A program made the translations under genes and the position numbers. Below the pieces are notes generated by a model. That model was not told the origin of the DNA, ran no database searches, and saw nothing but the letters and a program-made list of their open reading frames with translations. A stretch of DNA of 64,000 bases from Microlunatus parietis (GTDB lineage: Bacteria > Actinomycetota > Actinomycetes > Propionibacteriales > Propionibacteriaceae), in NCBI RefSeq assembly GCF_013407955.1, contig NZ_JACCBU010000001.1, positions 3,286,001 to 3,350,000 of the forward strand. The letters are read 5' to 3'. Shown piece after piece: positions 50,360-58,976 of this stretch. The number at the start of each line of letters is the position of its first letter. Position 1 is the first letter of the stretch.

Positions 50360-50446
50360 CGGCGAGGGTGGGATTCGAACCCACGGAACGGTTTCCCGCT
50401 CGGGCGCTTTCAAGGCGCCTGCACTAGTCCACTATGCGACCTCGCC
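50360..50446 (-). tRNA. tRNA-Ser (anticodon TGA)
   Basis: A class II tRNA: acceptor GGCGAGG/CCTCGCC, anticodon stem-loop GGCGC-CTTGAAA-GCGCC giving TGA, long variable arm, T-arm GGGTTCGAATCCC. CCA not encoded. Confidence 0.95.
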
Positions 50447-50524
50447 CGGCCGCCGAGCTGCGCCCGGCGGACCATCGTCGATCCTAATGGTCGAGGGAAC
50501 CATCGTGTGTGACAGCCTGAGATC

Positions 50525-51502
50525 ATGCAGGCGATCGAGGTGGCGGAGCCGGGCGGGCCGGAGGTGCTGCGCCCGGTGCAGCGGGAACAACCGGTGCCGG
50601 GTGCGGGCGAGATCTTGATCAAGACCACCGCGATCGGGGTGAACCGGGCCGACCTGCTGCAACGCCAGGGTCACTACCCGCCGCCGCCCGGAGCGAGCCC
50701 GCTGCTCGGGCTGGAGTGCTCCGGGACGGTCGCCGCGCTCGGGCCCGATGGGTCCGGCTGGCAGGCCGGGGACCCGTGTGTCGCGCTGCTGGCCGGCGGC
50801 GCCTATGCCGAGTACGTGGTCGCGCCGGCCGGTCAGGTCGTCCGGCCGCCGGAGGGTGTCGACCTGGTCACGGCGGGCGGCCTGATCGAGGTGGCCGCGA
50901 CCGTCCTGGCCAATCTGGACCTGGTCGGGCTGCGGGCCGGCGAGCGGTTCCTGGTGCACGGCGGCGCGGGCGGGATCGGGTCCTTCGCGATCCAGTACGC
51001 GAAGGCGGTCGGGGCCGAGGTGATCGCCACGGCCGGTTCGCCGGAGAAGCTGGACTACTGCCGGTCCGTCGGTGCTGATCATGCGCTGTCGTACCGGGAC
51101 GACTGGCCGGCCGCCGTCGAGTCGATCACCGGCGGCGCCGGACTGGACGTGATCTTGGACAACATGGGTGCCAGCTACCTCGAAGATCACGTACGGCTGC
51201 TCGGCACCGGTGGCCGGCTGGTGGTGATCGGGCTGCAGGGCGGCCGCAAGGGCACCCTCGACCTCGGCCGACTGCTGGCGAAGCGCGGTCAGGTGCACGC
51301 CACCTCACTGCGGCCCCGCCCGGTCGAGGAGAAGGCCGCGATCTGTGCCCGGGTCGCGGAGCGGGTCTGGCCGACGATCACTGACGGCCGGATCCGGCCG
51401 GCACCACAGACCACCTTCCCGCTGGCCGAGGCCGCCGCCGCCCACCGGCTGCTGGAGTCCGGCGACAACCTCGGCAAGGTCCTGCTGCTGCCTCAGTCGT
51501 AG
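50525..51502 (+). CDS. Zinc-free quinone oxidoreductase / PIG3-type MDR
   Basis: A 325-residue medium-chain dehydrogenase of the NADPH:quinone reductase group. It starts MQAIEVAEPGGPEVLRPVQREQPVPGAGEILIKTTAIGVNRADLLQRQGHYPPPPGAS, the signature of the PIG3 subgroup, lacks catalytic zinc ligands, and binds NADPH through LVHGGAGGIGSFAIQYAK. It reduces quinones or related electrophiles by one electron pair. Its stop overlaps the end of the convergent sialidase gene by 10 bp. Confidence 0.92.
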   Translation: MQAIEVAEPGGPEVLRPVQREQPVPGAGEILIKTTAIGVNRADLLQRQGHYPPPPGASPLLGLECSGTVAALGPDGSGWQAGDPCVALLAGGAYAEYVVAPAGQVVRPPEGVDLVTAGGLIEVAATVLANLDLVGLRAGERFLVHGGAGGIGSFAIQYAKAVGAEVIATAGSPEKLDYCRSVGADHALSYRDDWPAAVESITGGAGLDVILDNMGASYLEDHVRLLGTGGRLVVIGLQGGRKGTLDLGRLLAKRGQVHATSLRPRPVEEKAAICARVAERVWPTITDGRIRPAPQTTFPLAEAAAAHRLLESGDNLGKVLLLPQS

Positions 51503-53163
51503 TTCGCAACGGTGCTGAACACCGCGGTCAGGGTGCGCCGGCTGACGTCGTAGCCGAGGGTGAGGAAGCGTCCGGGCGAGACCTCGACGCTGCTCGGGTT
51601 GGCCTGATCGCCCCGGGTGGTGTCGTAGAGCCGGATCTCGCCGATGCCGTCCCAGGATCCGGCCGGGTTCTTGATCAACTGTCCGTACGTCGGACGGGTG
51701 GACGGCGTGATCGCGCCCCAGGTCAGCAGGATCGCTCCGGTCGAGGTGACCAACTGGTGGTGTGAGGAGGCGTAGATGTCCGTGATCGCGGGCGTGCTCC
51801 AGGTCCGGCCGCCGTCGCTGGAGCGGCTGAGCCGGGCCGGGATCCCGCCTCCGGATGCCGAGGCCATCCTGATCAGGCAGGCCAGCGAGCCGTCCGGCAG
51901 CACCGACAGGTTGGGTTCCTGGAAGTTCACGTCACCGCCGGACCCGACGGTCACCTCGTTCGCCCGGTGGAACGTCCGCCCGCCGTCCGTGCTGCGGACC
52001 ACCGTCGCCCTGGACGTGGCGTCGCCGGGAACCTTTCCGTACAAGGGAATCAGGACGTCGCCGTTCGGCAGCTGAACGGCGGCGCCGTGGCTCGCGTTCC
52101 AGCCGCCGGAGACGTCCGGATCCATCGCCGAGTCCACCTCGACCGGTTCGCTCCAATGCGCACCGTCGTCCTCCGACCGGATCACGTGGGTGCCGTGCTG
52201 CTTGCTGCCGCCACCGGCCAGCCATTCCGTGACGAAGAAGCTGACCAGCAACGTACCGTCGGAAAGCCTGCTGATCTTGGGATCGCGGGCATCGTAATGT
52301 TGATCACCGAACATCCCGTCCTCGATCACCCGCGGACTGCTCCAGTTGACGCCGCCGTCCTTCGACGTGACGAACTTGATGTCCTCGTTGGCGTTCGTAT
52401 GCGCCGCCCCGCTGTCGTAGACGACGGCCAGATCACCGTTCTGCAGCTTGGTGACGTCCGGGAACCGGATCTGGGTGCCGACCGGATCGAGCGCGACGAC
52501 CGTCGAGTACATGACGAGATTGTCCAGCTGGGCCGCGCTGCCGACCGGCGCGGTCCCGGCCGAGACGAACTCGATCCCGGTGATCGGCGAGCCGGCCGAA
52601 GCCTTGATCGTCGTCGAGTGACGGTTGCCGTTCAGCGACACCGCGGCATGATCGGCCGTCGCGTCGACACTGAATCTGCGGTACGTGTTCCGGATGCTGA
52701 TCGGCTCCGTCGCCAGGGTGCGCCAGGCCGACCCGTCGTAGACCGAGATCACGGTCGTCGACGCGTTGGCGGTGATCATGAACCGGAACACGCCCAGGCC
52801 CGGGTTGTCTCCGCTGCCCCGGATCGCGAACAGGCTCGCGCTCTGCCAGGCGGTCACCGCAAGATCGAACTCGTAGTGCCGGGAGTTGACGGCCGGAGCC
52901 GGAAAGTACGCCTTGGTCTGCAAGCTCGCGGTGTTGTCGGTCAGCTGCACCGCACGCCCCGATCCGCCGAGCTTGCTCACCACCGCGACAGAACCCTGCA
53001 CCGTCGCCCCCGCCGGCGGCTGCCCCAACGGCTCGCTGTCGAACGTCCGCGGCGCCGCCGTCTCCGCCGCCGCTGCCGGCCCCGCCATGATCACCGCCTG
53101 AGCCAGCACCAACGTGGCCACCGCCGCGACCCCGACCCCGAACCGACCCCTGAACCCGAGCAT
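51493..53163 (-). CDS. Secreted sialidase/neuraminidase-like BNR protein
   Basis: A 556-residue exported protein. The signal peptide is MLGFRGRFGVGVAAVATLVLAQAVIMAGPAAAAETAA. A lectin-like domain of about 180 residues follows, then a six-bladed propeller with Asp boxes (SKDGGVNW, SEDDGAHW, STDGGRTF, SSDGGRTW) and the FRIP-like RFPDVTKLQNGDLAVVYDSG (arginine retained). Sialidases or related exo-glycosidases release terminal sugars. GGGAGG lies 5 bases before the ATG. A palindrome at 53205-53219 lies upstream. Substrate (sialic acid or other) cannot be fixed from sequence. Confidence 0.85.
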   Translation of the reverse strand: MLGFRGRFGVGVAAVATLVLAQAVIMAGPAAAAETAAPRTFDSEPLGQPPAGATVQGSVAVVSKLGGSGRAVQLTDNTASLQTKAYFPAPAVNSRHYEFDLAVTAWQSASLFAIRGSGDNPGLGVFRFMITANASTTVISVYDGSAWRTLATEPISIRNTYRRFSVDATADHAAVSLNGNRHSTTIKASAGSPITGIEFVSAGTAPVGSAAQLDNLVMYSTVVALDPVGTQIRFPDVTKLQNGDLAVVYDSGAAHTNANEDIKFVTSKDGGVNWSSPRVIEDGMFGDQHYDARDPKISRLSDGTLLVSFFVTEWLAGGGSKQHGTHVIRSEDDGAHWSEPVEVDSAMDPDVSGGWNASHGAAVQLPNGDVLIPLYGKVPGDATSRATVVRSTDGGRTFHRANEVTVGSGGDVNFQEPNLSVLPDGSLACLIRMASASGGGIPARLSRSSDGGRTWSTPAITDIYASSHHQLVTSTGAILLTWGAITPSTRPTYGQLIKNPAGSWDGIGEIRLYDTTRGDQANPSSVEVSPGRFLTLGYDVSRRTLTAVFSTVANYD

Positions 53164-53204
53164 GATCGCCTCCCCGCCATAGTGCCGAATGATCAAGCCT
53201 GATC

Positions 53205-53219
53205 TGGAACTGCGTTCCA
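53205..53219. promoter_or_regulatory. Perfect dyad upstream of the sialidase gene
   Basis: TGGAAC and GTTCCA flank TGC, 42 bp upstream of the sialidase start. The TGGAA/TTCCA pattern resembles IclR-family operators. Regulator not identified. Confidence 0.45.
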
Positions 53220-53756
53220 TGTCAACAGGCTCTCGGTCTCGCCAGGGGTCGGCGACAGATCGGACCTGGCCGACTTCGGCTCCAAGGGGGCGCGAGCGGA
53301 ATCCAGCCGGCATTCTCGGATCAGGCCGATTCGGACCCGAAATCCGCAGAGTCAGCTGGATTCCGGTCACTCAACCCGGCACCGGATGAGCCGCCACCAG
53401 CTCCGCCACTCTCTTCGTCGCCGGTCCGGATCACCCGGTCGATCCCAGCGTGGCGCGGCCGCACTCTCGCCACCCAGCACGCGAAGCGCCGCGCCGAGCG
53501 AAGGGCAGGCCCCGGGCCGAACGTGCCCCGATTCATCCACTCGGCGGGAGCCGCGATCCGGCCGGGCCTGCGTGGGCGCCACCGCGACGGCCACTCCGGC
53601 CAGACGGTCGCGCCTGCGCCGGGCCGCGGCCGTTCGCGCTACTCCGGCCCGAGCCGGCGCCGCGCGACGACCCAGGACCCAAGTGGCAAGCAAACCCGGA
53701 CTCGCGGCGCGATCTCACCCGGCAAGCGCGAGAGCCCGACCCAGGACTTCCAAGCA

Positions 53757-53822
53757 TCGTCGAGTGTGACACCACGAACGGGAGAAATCGATTTCATCGG
53801 TTCGTAACATCACACTCGACGA
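53757..53822. repeat. 66-bp nested symmetric dyad
   Basis: Three nested inverted repeats share one centre: 53757-53769 with 53810-53822 (13 bp), 53774-53779 with 53800-53805 (6 bp), and the central palindrome GAAATCGATTTC (53784-53795). It lies in the 53164-54064 gap, which otherwise contains no gene I can support. It could be a large operator, an RNA hairpin or a small transposon-like repeat. Confidence 0.7.
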
Positions 53823-54064
53823 ACTGCCCGGCCCGCGGGTGGGCGTTGGAAGTTGTCGCCGCCGCACGCCGCATTCCGCGGCCCCCGTGCCCATGCACAT
53901 CCGCACCCCGGTCCACCGCTGGCGTGCCTCGTCTGTGCGCCGCGATCGTGGACCGGCTCACGGCACCATCATCGAAACCGGAACCACCAGCTACCGCCTC
54001 GCGCACACCAGACAGGCCGCTGGCTGAGCAGCCCGCGACAGCACCGATTCCTAAACTGAGGGGC

Positions 54065-54676
54065 GTGGACAACATCCCTGCCTGGGTCGTCACAACTCAC
54101 GACTGGGCCATCTCGGTCGACGAGGACCACCTCGAGCACATCCGTCAGAATCCCGCCATCTATGCCCAAGGCGGTCTACGACACATGATGCTGGAGGTGC
54201 TTGCCTACGCCGCCGACGAAGCAACCGCAGCCGGTAGAGTGGGCACGGCCACCGTCACCATTCGACCAGACGGGTCGGTGTCGATCCGCGACGACGGCAG
54301 GGGAACCGACACCCGGCGAACCCCTCAGGGACACATCATCCGCAAACCCGTCATGGCGACCAGAGACGTCCGCTTCTTCGACAACCCGGATCGCTCGGTA
54401 CTTCCCGACGGACTCCCGCGATGGGGAATGTCCGTCGTCGCGGCGCTGAGCTCCACACTGATCCACCAGAACCGCCGGGCTTCAGGCGGCTGGATCCAGA
54501 CCTATCACCACGGGATGCCCGCTACCGAGCTCGTTGAGATCGCCGACGACGGCACGACGGGCACGACCGTCACCTTCGCCCTCGAAACCCCGACCGATAC
54601 CCACCGGTCCCTCCGGCCGTCAGACCGCTCGGCATTCAGATCATTGCGAGTCTCACTCGACGACGCACCCAGCTAA
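54065..54676 (+). CDS. Solitary GyrB-like GHKL ATP-binding protein, degenerate Mg site
   Basis: A 203-residue protein matching only the ATPase domain of DNA gyrase B: DHLEHIRQNPAIY, GGLRHMMLEVLAYAADEATAAG, VTIRPDGSVSIRDDGRG, and PRWGMSVVAALSSTL with RRASGGWIQTYHHG. The catalytic Glu (Glu44) and the DDGRG loop (residues 76-80) are kept, but the Mg-binding Asn of the EVVDN motif is Tyr48 and the GLHGVG lid is altered. It may bind ATP without hydrolysing it, acting as a regulator or scaffold. A GAGGGG site lies before the GTG start at 54065. Transducer, toprim and tail domains are absent. Confidence 0.8.
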   Translation: MDNIPAWVVTTHDWAISVDEDHLEHIRQNPAIYAQGGLRHMMLEVLAYAADEATAAGRVGTATVTIRPDGSVSIRDDGRGTDTRRTPQGHIIRKPVMATRDVRFFDNPDRSVLPDGLPRWGMSVVAALSSTLIHQNRRASGGWIQTYHHGMPATELVEIADDGTTGTTVTFALETPTDTHRSLRPSDRSAFRSLRVSLDDAPS

Positions 54677-54839
54677 GCCACCTCCCGCACCGGATCCTGG
54701 GGCCAAATCAAACCCGTCAACGTGGGGCCAATTTCGGGTTGACACAGTCACCCGGACCAACCAGCGGCGCCCTGCTCCTCGGCTCGGCGTGTGACGCCCA
54801 TGTCGGCCCACAGCATCGAAGTGGTGACCGCACACGGCA

Positions 54840-55630
54840 ACCCGCCCTTGCACCCGGCCCCCGCGGCCGCATCCCGGCATACCCCGGCACCGCGCACCCA
54901 GCATCCATGCACCTTGCACCCGACACGCCCGGCACCCCGCACCGCCGCGATCGGCACCTTGTACCCGGCACCCGGCACCCCGGCGCCCCCGGCACGCCCG
55001 CGCCCCGGCACCGTGCACCCGACACGCCCGGCACCCCGCACCGCCGCGATCGGCACCTTGTACCCGGCACCGGGCACCCCGGCATCCTGCAACGCCCGGC
55101 ACCCCGCGCTCCGGGCCTCGGCAGCGCGCACCCCCGGAATCCCGCGCGGAACCGCGCACCAGGCACCCCGGCATCCCGCACCCCCGCGCCCCGCGCCACC
55201 GGCACCACCGCACCTCGGCACTGTGCGCCCTCCCCGGCATCCTGCAACCCGGCACCGCGCGCTCCGGCACACGTACCCGGCATCCCCGGCATCCCCGGCA
55301 TCCCGCAACCTTGCACGCGCACCCGCCCGGCCCCCAGCCACCCAGGCGGCCCGCACCTCGCACCCTCCCGGCAACCCGCCCCGGCACCCGGGCCTCCGCG
55401 GCCGCATACCGGCAGACCCCCGTACCGCGCACCCAGCATCCATGGCACCGCACCCGATACCCCCAGCAGCTCGCACCCGGCGCCCCGCGCACCGCCGCGG
55501 CTCGGCACCGCGCACCCGGCACCCCGGCATCCCCGCGCCTCGGCACCGTGCACCCGGCATCCCCGCACCCCGCACCCCGCACCCCGCACCCCGCACCCCG
55601 CACCCCGCACCCCGCACCCCGCACCCACAT
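54840..55630. repeat. GC-rich degenerate minisatellite, about 790 bp
   Basis: The stretch is built from imperfect GGCACCCCGG / GCACCCGGCA units. A 69-bp block at 54916-54984 recurs at 55015-55083 with one mismatch. It ends in nine exact tandem copies of CCCCGCA (55561-55623). All frames stay open because T-containing stop codons are rare, so long ORFs here are artefacts. On the minus strand the unit reads TGCGGGG, able to form G-quadruplexes. It lies between the GyrB-like gene and the LacI gene. Confidence 0.8.
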
Positions 55631-55705
55631 CGTGAGACGTCACTTCGGCCGCGACACGCCGCCGAAAACGCTGCGTTTCTGACTGGTCGGCGGATCTGGG
55701 TTGCG

Positions 55706-55717
55706 TTAATCGTTTAA
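55706..55717. promoter_or_regulatory. LacI-type operator-like site
   Basis: TTAATCGTTTAA is an imperfect palindrome with a central CG, the usual form of LacI-family operators, 88 bp upstream of the LacI-family gene. It stands out in GC-rich surroundings and suggests autoregulation. Confidence 0.55.
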
Positions 55718-55804
55718 CATTGTTCGGGAAAGGATGCTGCCGGCGGTCTGGGGGCCGGTGACAGAATGACCGGCGGATGAGCACAGGGACCATGGGAGCC
55801 GAGC

Positions 55805-56830
55805 ATGGACGCGAAGGTGCGACGCGCGGGGCGGGCGACTCTGCGCATGGTCGCCGAGGAGGTCGGGGTCTCCACGGCGACGGTGTCGTATGTCGTGTCC
55901 GGCCGGGCCGGGCGGTCGGCCGGCGTGTCCGAGGAGACGGCGCGGCGGGTTCGTGAGGCGGCGGAGCGGCTCGGCTACCGGCCCAATCCGGCCGCGCGTT
56001 CGATGCGGACCGGGAAGAGCGGCGTCGTCCTGCTGTCGCTGACCATGCTGTCCGACCCGTGGTCGCAGGCGGTCGCGGAGGCGGTCAACCGGGCCCTGTT
56101 GCCGCACGGGGTCACGACGCTGATCATGGCCGACGACGACTGGGAGCCGGTGCTGCAGCGGCAGCCCTGTGACGCGGCGTTCCTGGATGCCGTACCCGCC
56201 TCGCCGAACGCCAAGCAACGGCTGGCCGACCTGGCGGCGGCGGGCCATCGGCTGGTGATCTTCGACGAGAAGCTGGAACCGAAGGACTTCGACGTGATCA
56301 GGTCCACGGCGATGCCGGCCAGCCGGATGGTCGTTGATCATCTGACGCGGGAGCACACCAAGATCGGCTGTCTGACCGCGACGACCCGGCGGACCAAGGC
56401 GAATCGCTTCCATGCCTATACGTCCGGCCTTGCGGCGGCAGGGCTGGACGTACGCAAGGACTATGTCGAGGTCTATCCGCGGGATGCGGCCGGTGCCTAC
56501 GCGGCGGCAATGCGCCTGCTCACGCTGCCGGACCGGCCGACCGCGATCTTCGCCACCACCGACTTCGCCGCGATCAGTGCGATCCACGCCGCGCAACGAC
56601 TGCGGCTCCGGGTGCCGGAGGACGTCGCGGTGGCCGGGATCGGCAACACCCGGGAGAGCGAGCAGATGGATCCGGCCTTGACCACGGTCGGCCCGACCGA
56701 CTTCTTCGTCCGGCTGGCCGACATCATCCGGGCCCGCGCCCTCGGCGAGGACGACTCGCCGGGCCGCTTGCACGAGTTTCCCTGGACGCTGTTCGTCCGG
56801 GATTCCACCCAACCACGAGGGGAGCAGTAA
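55805..56830 (+). CDS. LacI-family transcriptional regulator
   Basis: A 341-residue protein. Residues 10-65 are the LacI helix-turn-helix and hinge (TLRMVAEEVGVSTATVSYVVSGRAGRSAGVSEETARRVREAAERLGYRPNPAARSMRTG), followed by a periplasmic-binding-protein-like sugar-sensing domain (VVLLSLTMLSDPWSQAVAEAVNRALLPHG through VAVAGIGNTRESEQMDPALTTVGP). GGGAG precedes the ATG. It is followed after 5 bp by a Gfo/Idh/MocA dehydrogenase gene, so it likely controls a sugar- or inositol-related operon. Confidence 0.92.
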   Translation: MDAKVRRAGRATLRMVAEEVGVSTATVSYVVSGRAGRSAGVSEETARRVREAAERLGYRPNPAARSMRTGKSGVVLLSLTMLSDPWSQAVAEAVNRALLPHGVTTLIMADDDWEPVLQRQPCDAAFLDAVPASPNAKQRLADLAAAGHRLVIFDEKLEPKDFDVIRSTAMPASRMVVDHLTREHTKIGCLTATTRRTKANRFHAYTSGLAAAGLDVRKDYVEVYPRDAAGAYAAAMRLLTLPDRPTAIFATTDFAAISAIHAAQRLRLRVPEDVAVAGIGNTRESEQMDPALTTVGPTDFFVRLADIIRARALGEDDSPGRLHEFPWTLFVRDSTQPRGEQ

Positions 56831-56835
56831 TCAGC

Positions 56836-57993
56836 ATGACGCTCAAGATCGGTGTCGTCGGGTTCGGTCAGCGGGCGGGGCTGTGGCGGCACGCCCACCG
56901 CGAGGGGGCCGAGATCGCCATCGTGTGCGACACCAGCGAACGCGGCCGCCGGGACGCGACCGCCGCGCTGCCCGAGGCCATCGTGACCGATGATCTTGGT
57001 CGACTGCTCGAATCCGGGATCGACGCGGTGCTCGTGACGACTCCCGATCATGAACACCGCTCGGTCGCCGTGCCTGCGCTCGAGGCCGGCATCGCCGTGT
57101 TCTGCGAGAAGCCGATGGCCACGACGCTGGGCGACTGCGACGCGATCCTGCGCGCCGGGTACGAGAACAAGACCCGGCTCTACCTCGGGCACAACATGCG
57201 GCACATGCCGGTGATCACCCAGCTCCGGGACCTGATCACGGAGGGCCGGATCGGCGAGGTCAAGGCGGTCTGGTGCCGGCACTTCGTCAGCCACGGCGGC
57301 GACTACTACTTCAAGGACTGGCACGCCGACCGGCGTTACTCGACGGGGCTGCTGCTGCAGAAGGGTGCTCATGATCTTGACGTGATCCACTGGCTCGCCG
57401 GCGGCTACAGCACCGCCGTGTCGGCCATGGGCTCGCTCTCCGTCTACGGCGACATCACCGACCGCCGGGACCGTTCCGGCGAGCGGATGGGCGAGTGGTT
57501 CAGCCTGGACAACTGGCCGCCGACCTCGCTCACCGGGCTTAACCCGGTGGTCGACGTCGAGGACATCTCGATGATGCAGATGCGGCTGGACAACGGCGTG
57601 CTCGCCTCGTACGAGCAGTGTCACTTCACGCCGGACTACTGGCGCAACTACACGGTGATCGGCACCGAGGGCCGGGTGGAGAACTTCGGCGACGGCCCGG
57701 GTGATCAGATCGGCCTGTGGAACCGGCGGCACATGGGTTCGGCCGAGCCGGACGAGTCCATGATCATCGGCGGCGGCAGCGGCGGCCACGGCGGCGCGGA
57801 TCCGATCATGATCGCGGAGTTCCTCCGGTTCGTCGCCGACGGCGGCCCGACCCGGACCTCGCCGATCGCGGCCCGCCAGGCCGTCGCCGCTGCGCTGCTC
57901 GCCACCGAGTCGATCCGCGGCGACAACTCCTGCCTACCAGTCCCCGAACTCGATCCGGACCTGGTCGCCTACTACGAGGACAACCAGGCCTGA
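56836..57993 (+). CDS. Gfo/Idh/MocA-family oxidoreductase
   Basis: A 385-residue NAD(P)-dependent dehydrogenase. The Rossmann fold begins IGVVGFGQRAGLWRHAH (GxGxxG-like), then AIVCDTSERG, and the conserved EKPMATTLGD (EKP). The C-terminal substrate domain contains KGAHDLDVIHWLAGGYS with the catalytic histidine region. The family oxidises cyclitols or hexoses. Its transcription with a LacI regulator supports sugar or inositol metabolism; the substrate is not resolved. Confidence 0.92.
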   Translation: MTLKIGVVGFGQRAGLWRHAHREGAEIAIVCDTSERGRRDATAALPEAIVTDDLGRLLESGIDAVLVTTPDHEHRSVAVPALEAGIAVFCEKPMATTLGDCDAILRAGYENKTRLYLGHNMRHMPVITQLRDLITEGRIGEVKAVWCRHFVSHGGDYYFKDWHADRRYSTGLLLQKGAHDLDVIHWLAGGYSTAVSAMGSLSVYGDITDRRDRSGERMGEWFSLDNWPPTSLTGLNPVVDVEDISMMQMRLDNGVLASYEQCHFTPDYWRNYTVIGTEGRVENFGDGPGDQIGLWNRRHMGSAEPDESMIIGGGSGGHGGADPIMIAEFLRFVADGGPTRTSPIAARQAVAAALLATESIRGDNSCLPVPELDPDLVAYYEDNQA

Positions 57994-58003
57994 CCCCACC
58001 CTC

Positions 58004-58342
58004 CTAGCGGTCGGTCAGCCCCAGCACGGAGACGGTGATCACGCCGGGCCGGTGCCCGAGCCGGGTGAGGCACGTTCGCAGCGCGGCTCGGACGTCCTGC
58101 GCGACCTGGTAGGCGGTGCGCGGGTCGGTCACCGAGATCTCCACGGCGACCTCGGTCCGCTCGGCGATGATGATCATCGGCAGACCTTCGGCGGCGCCGC
58201 GGCCGAGGTTGCGCAGGGCTTGCCGCAGGTCGGGTTCGATCCGGGACACCCCTGGTACGGCGAGCACGGCTTCGGCCGCGGCCCGGGAGAGTTCGGCACG
58301 GCTCACCGGAGCCCGGTCGGCGGCAGGTTCGAGGTCAGGCAT
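58004..58342 (-). CDS. Asp23/Gls24-family envelope stress protein (third copy)
   Basis: A 112-residue protein. The core LRQALRNLGRGAAEGLPMIIIAERTEVAVEISVTDPRTAYQVAQDVRAALRTCLTRLG with a following ITVSVLGLTD matches the short Asp23 fold. It is the last gene of the stress operon and its start overlaps the preceding anti-sigma/Asp23 fusion gene by 8 bp. Asp23 proteins associate with the membrane through AmaP. Confidence 0.8.
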   Translation of the reverse strand: MPDLEPAADRAPVSRAELSRAAAEAVLAVPGVSRIEPDLRQALRNLGRGAAEGLPMIIIAERTEVAVEISVTDPRTAYQVAQDVRAALRTCLTRLGHRPGVITVSVLGLTDR

Positions 58343-58976
58343 CGTAGACGTCTTCCACGGTGATGTTGATCATGGTCACGACCAGGCCGGCGCGCCGGGC
58401 CAGCTCCTCGCCGATTGCGGTACGGACCCGAGCGACGGCCTCCGGAATGACGGTCCGGGCGCTGACGGCGATCCGGAGCGTGACGGCGATCCGGGCCGGC
58501 CGGTCGTCCGTTTCCGACGGTTCCGGCGCCTCCATATCCGCCCGCTCCCCCTCGCCGGCCAGGTCGAGTTCGACCGAGCAGCGCCGCGCGTGCACACCGG
58601 TCACGCTGTCGGCGGCGGCCCGGATCCGTTCGGCGAGCGCCCGTTCGCTGACGGTCAGCTGGTCCGGCTCCGCGACCCGTTCGTCCGGCTGGACCAGCGG
58701 CAGCAGCCGGCTCCGTCGAACCTCGGTCCGGGCGATGTCCAGGATCGAGGCTTTCAGGTTCGGGCTGACCTCCATGGCCGGGTCGGTCGCCTCATGTTCG
58801 GTGAGTTCCCGGGTCGCCTGGTGCAACCGGGCCAGCCGCTCCCGGGCCTCCGTGCAGTACGGGCACGACTGTTCATGATCATCGGGCGGGCCGGCGATCC
58901 GCTCCCAGATCCCGTCCAGCGAGCGTCCGCAGGCAAGCTTCTCGGCCCGGTCCCGACCACGGTCCGTCAGCGCCAT
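58335..58976 (-). CDS. Anti-sigma zinc-finger / Asp23 fusion protein
   Basis: A 213-residue protein. Residues 1-60 contain ACGRSLDGIWERIAGPPDDHEQSCPYC; the HxxxCxxC (HEQSCPYC) is the zinc-anti-sigma motif. No membrane helix follows. From about residue 95 the protein becomes an Asp23/Gls24-like domain (LAERIRAAADSVTGVHARRCSVELDL, then RIAVTLRIAVSARTVIPEAVARVRTAIGEELARRAGLVVTMINITVEDV). It overlaps the ECF sigma gene by 10 bp, so it is probably the cognate anti-sigma factor, linking sigma release to Asp23 envelope sensing. That link is inference. Confidence 0.78.
   Translation of the reverse strand: MALTDRGRDRAEKLACGRSLDGIWERIAGPPDDHEQSCPYCTEARERLARLHQATRELTEHEATDPAMEVSPNLKASILDIARTEVRRSRLLPLVQPDERVAEPDQLTVSERALAERIRAAADSVTGVHARRCSVELDLAGEGERADMEAPEPSETDDRPARIAVTLRIAVSARTVIPEAVARVRTAIGEELARRAGLVVTMINITVEDVYDA

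Noticed and set aside
53450..54064. N-terminal extension of the GyrB-like gene
   Set aside because: The extension is Arg/Pro low complexity and would cover the 66-bp dyad; a GAGGGG site before the GTG at 54065 supports the short form.
54916..55083. Possible CRISPR array
   Set aside because: The repeats are degenerate, the spacing is irregular, the spacers are themselves repeat-like, and no cas genes are present.
54653..55793. Minus-strand ORFs of 325-358 residues rich in Gly, Ala, Cys and Arg, and plus-strand ORFs of about 300 residues
   Set aside because: All frames are open because the DNA is a GC-rich repeat nearly free of stop codons; the products are low-complexity, without conserved domains or ribosome-binding sites.
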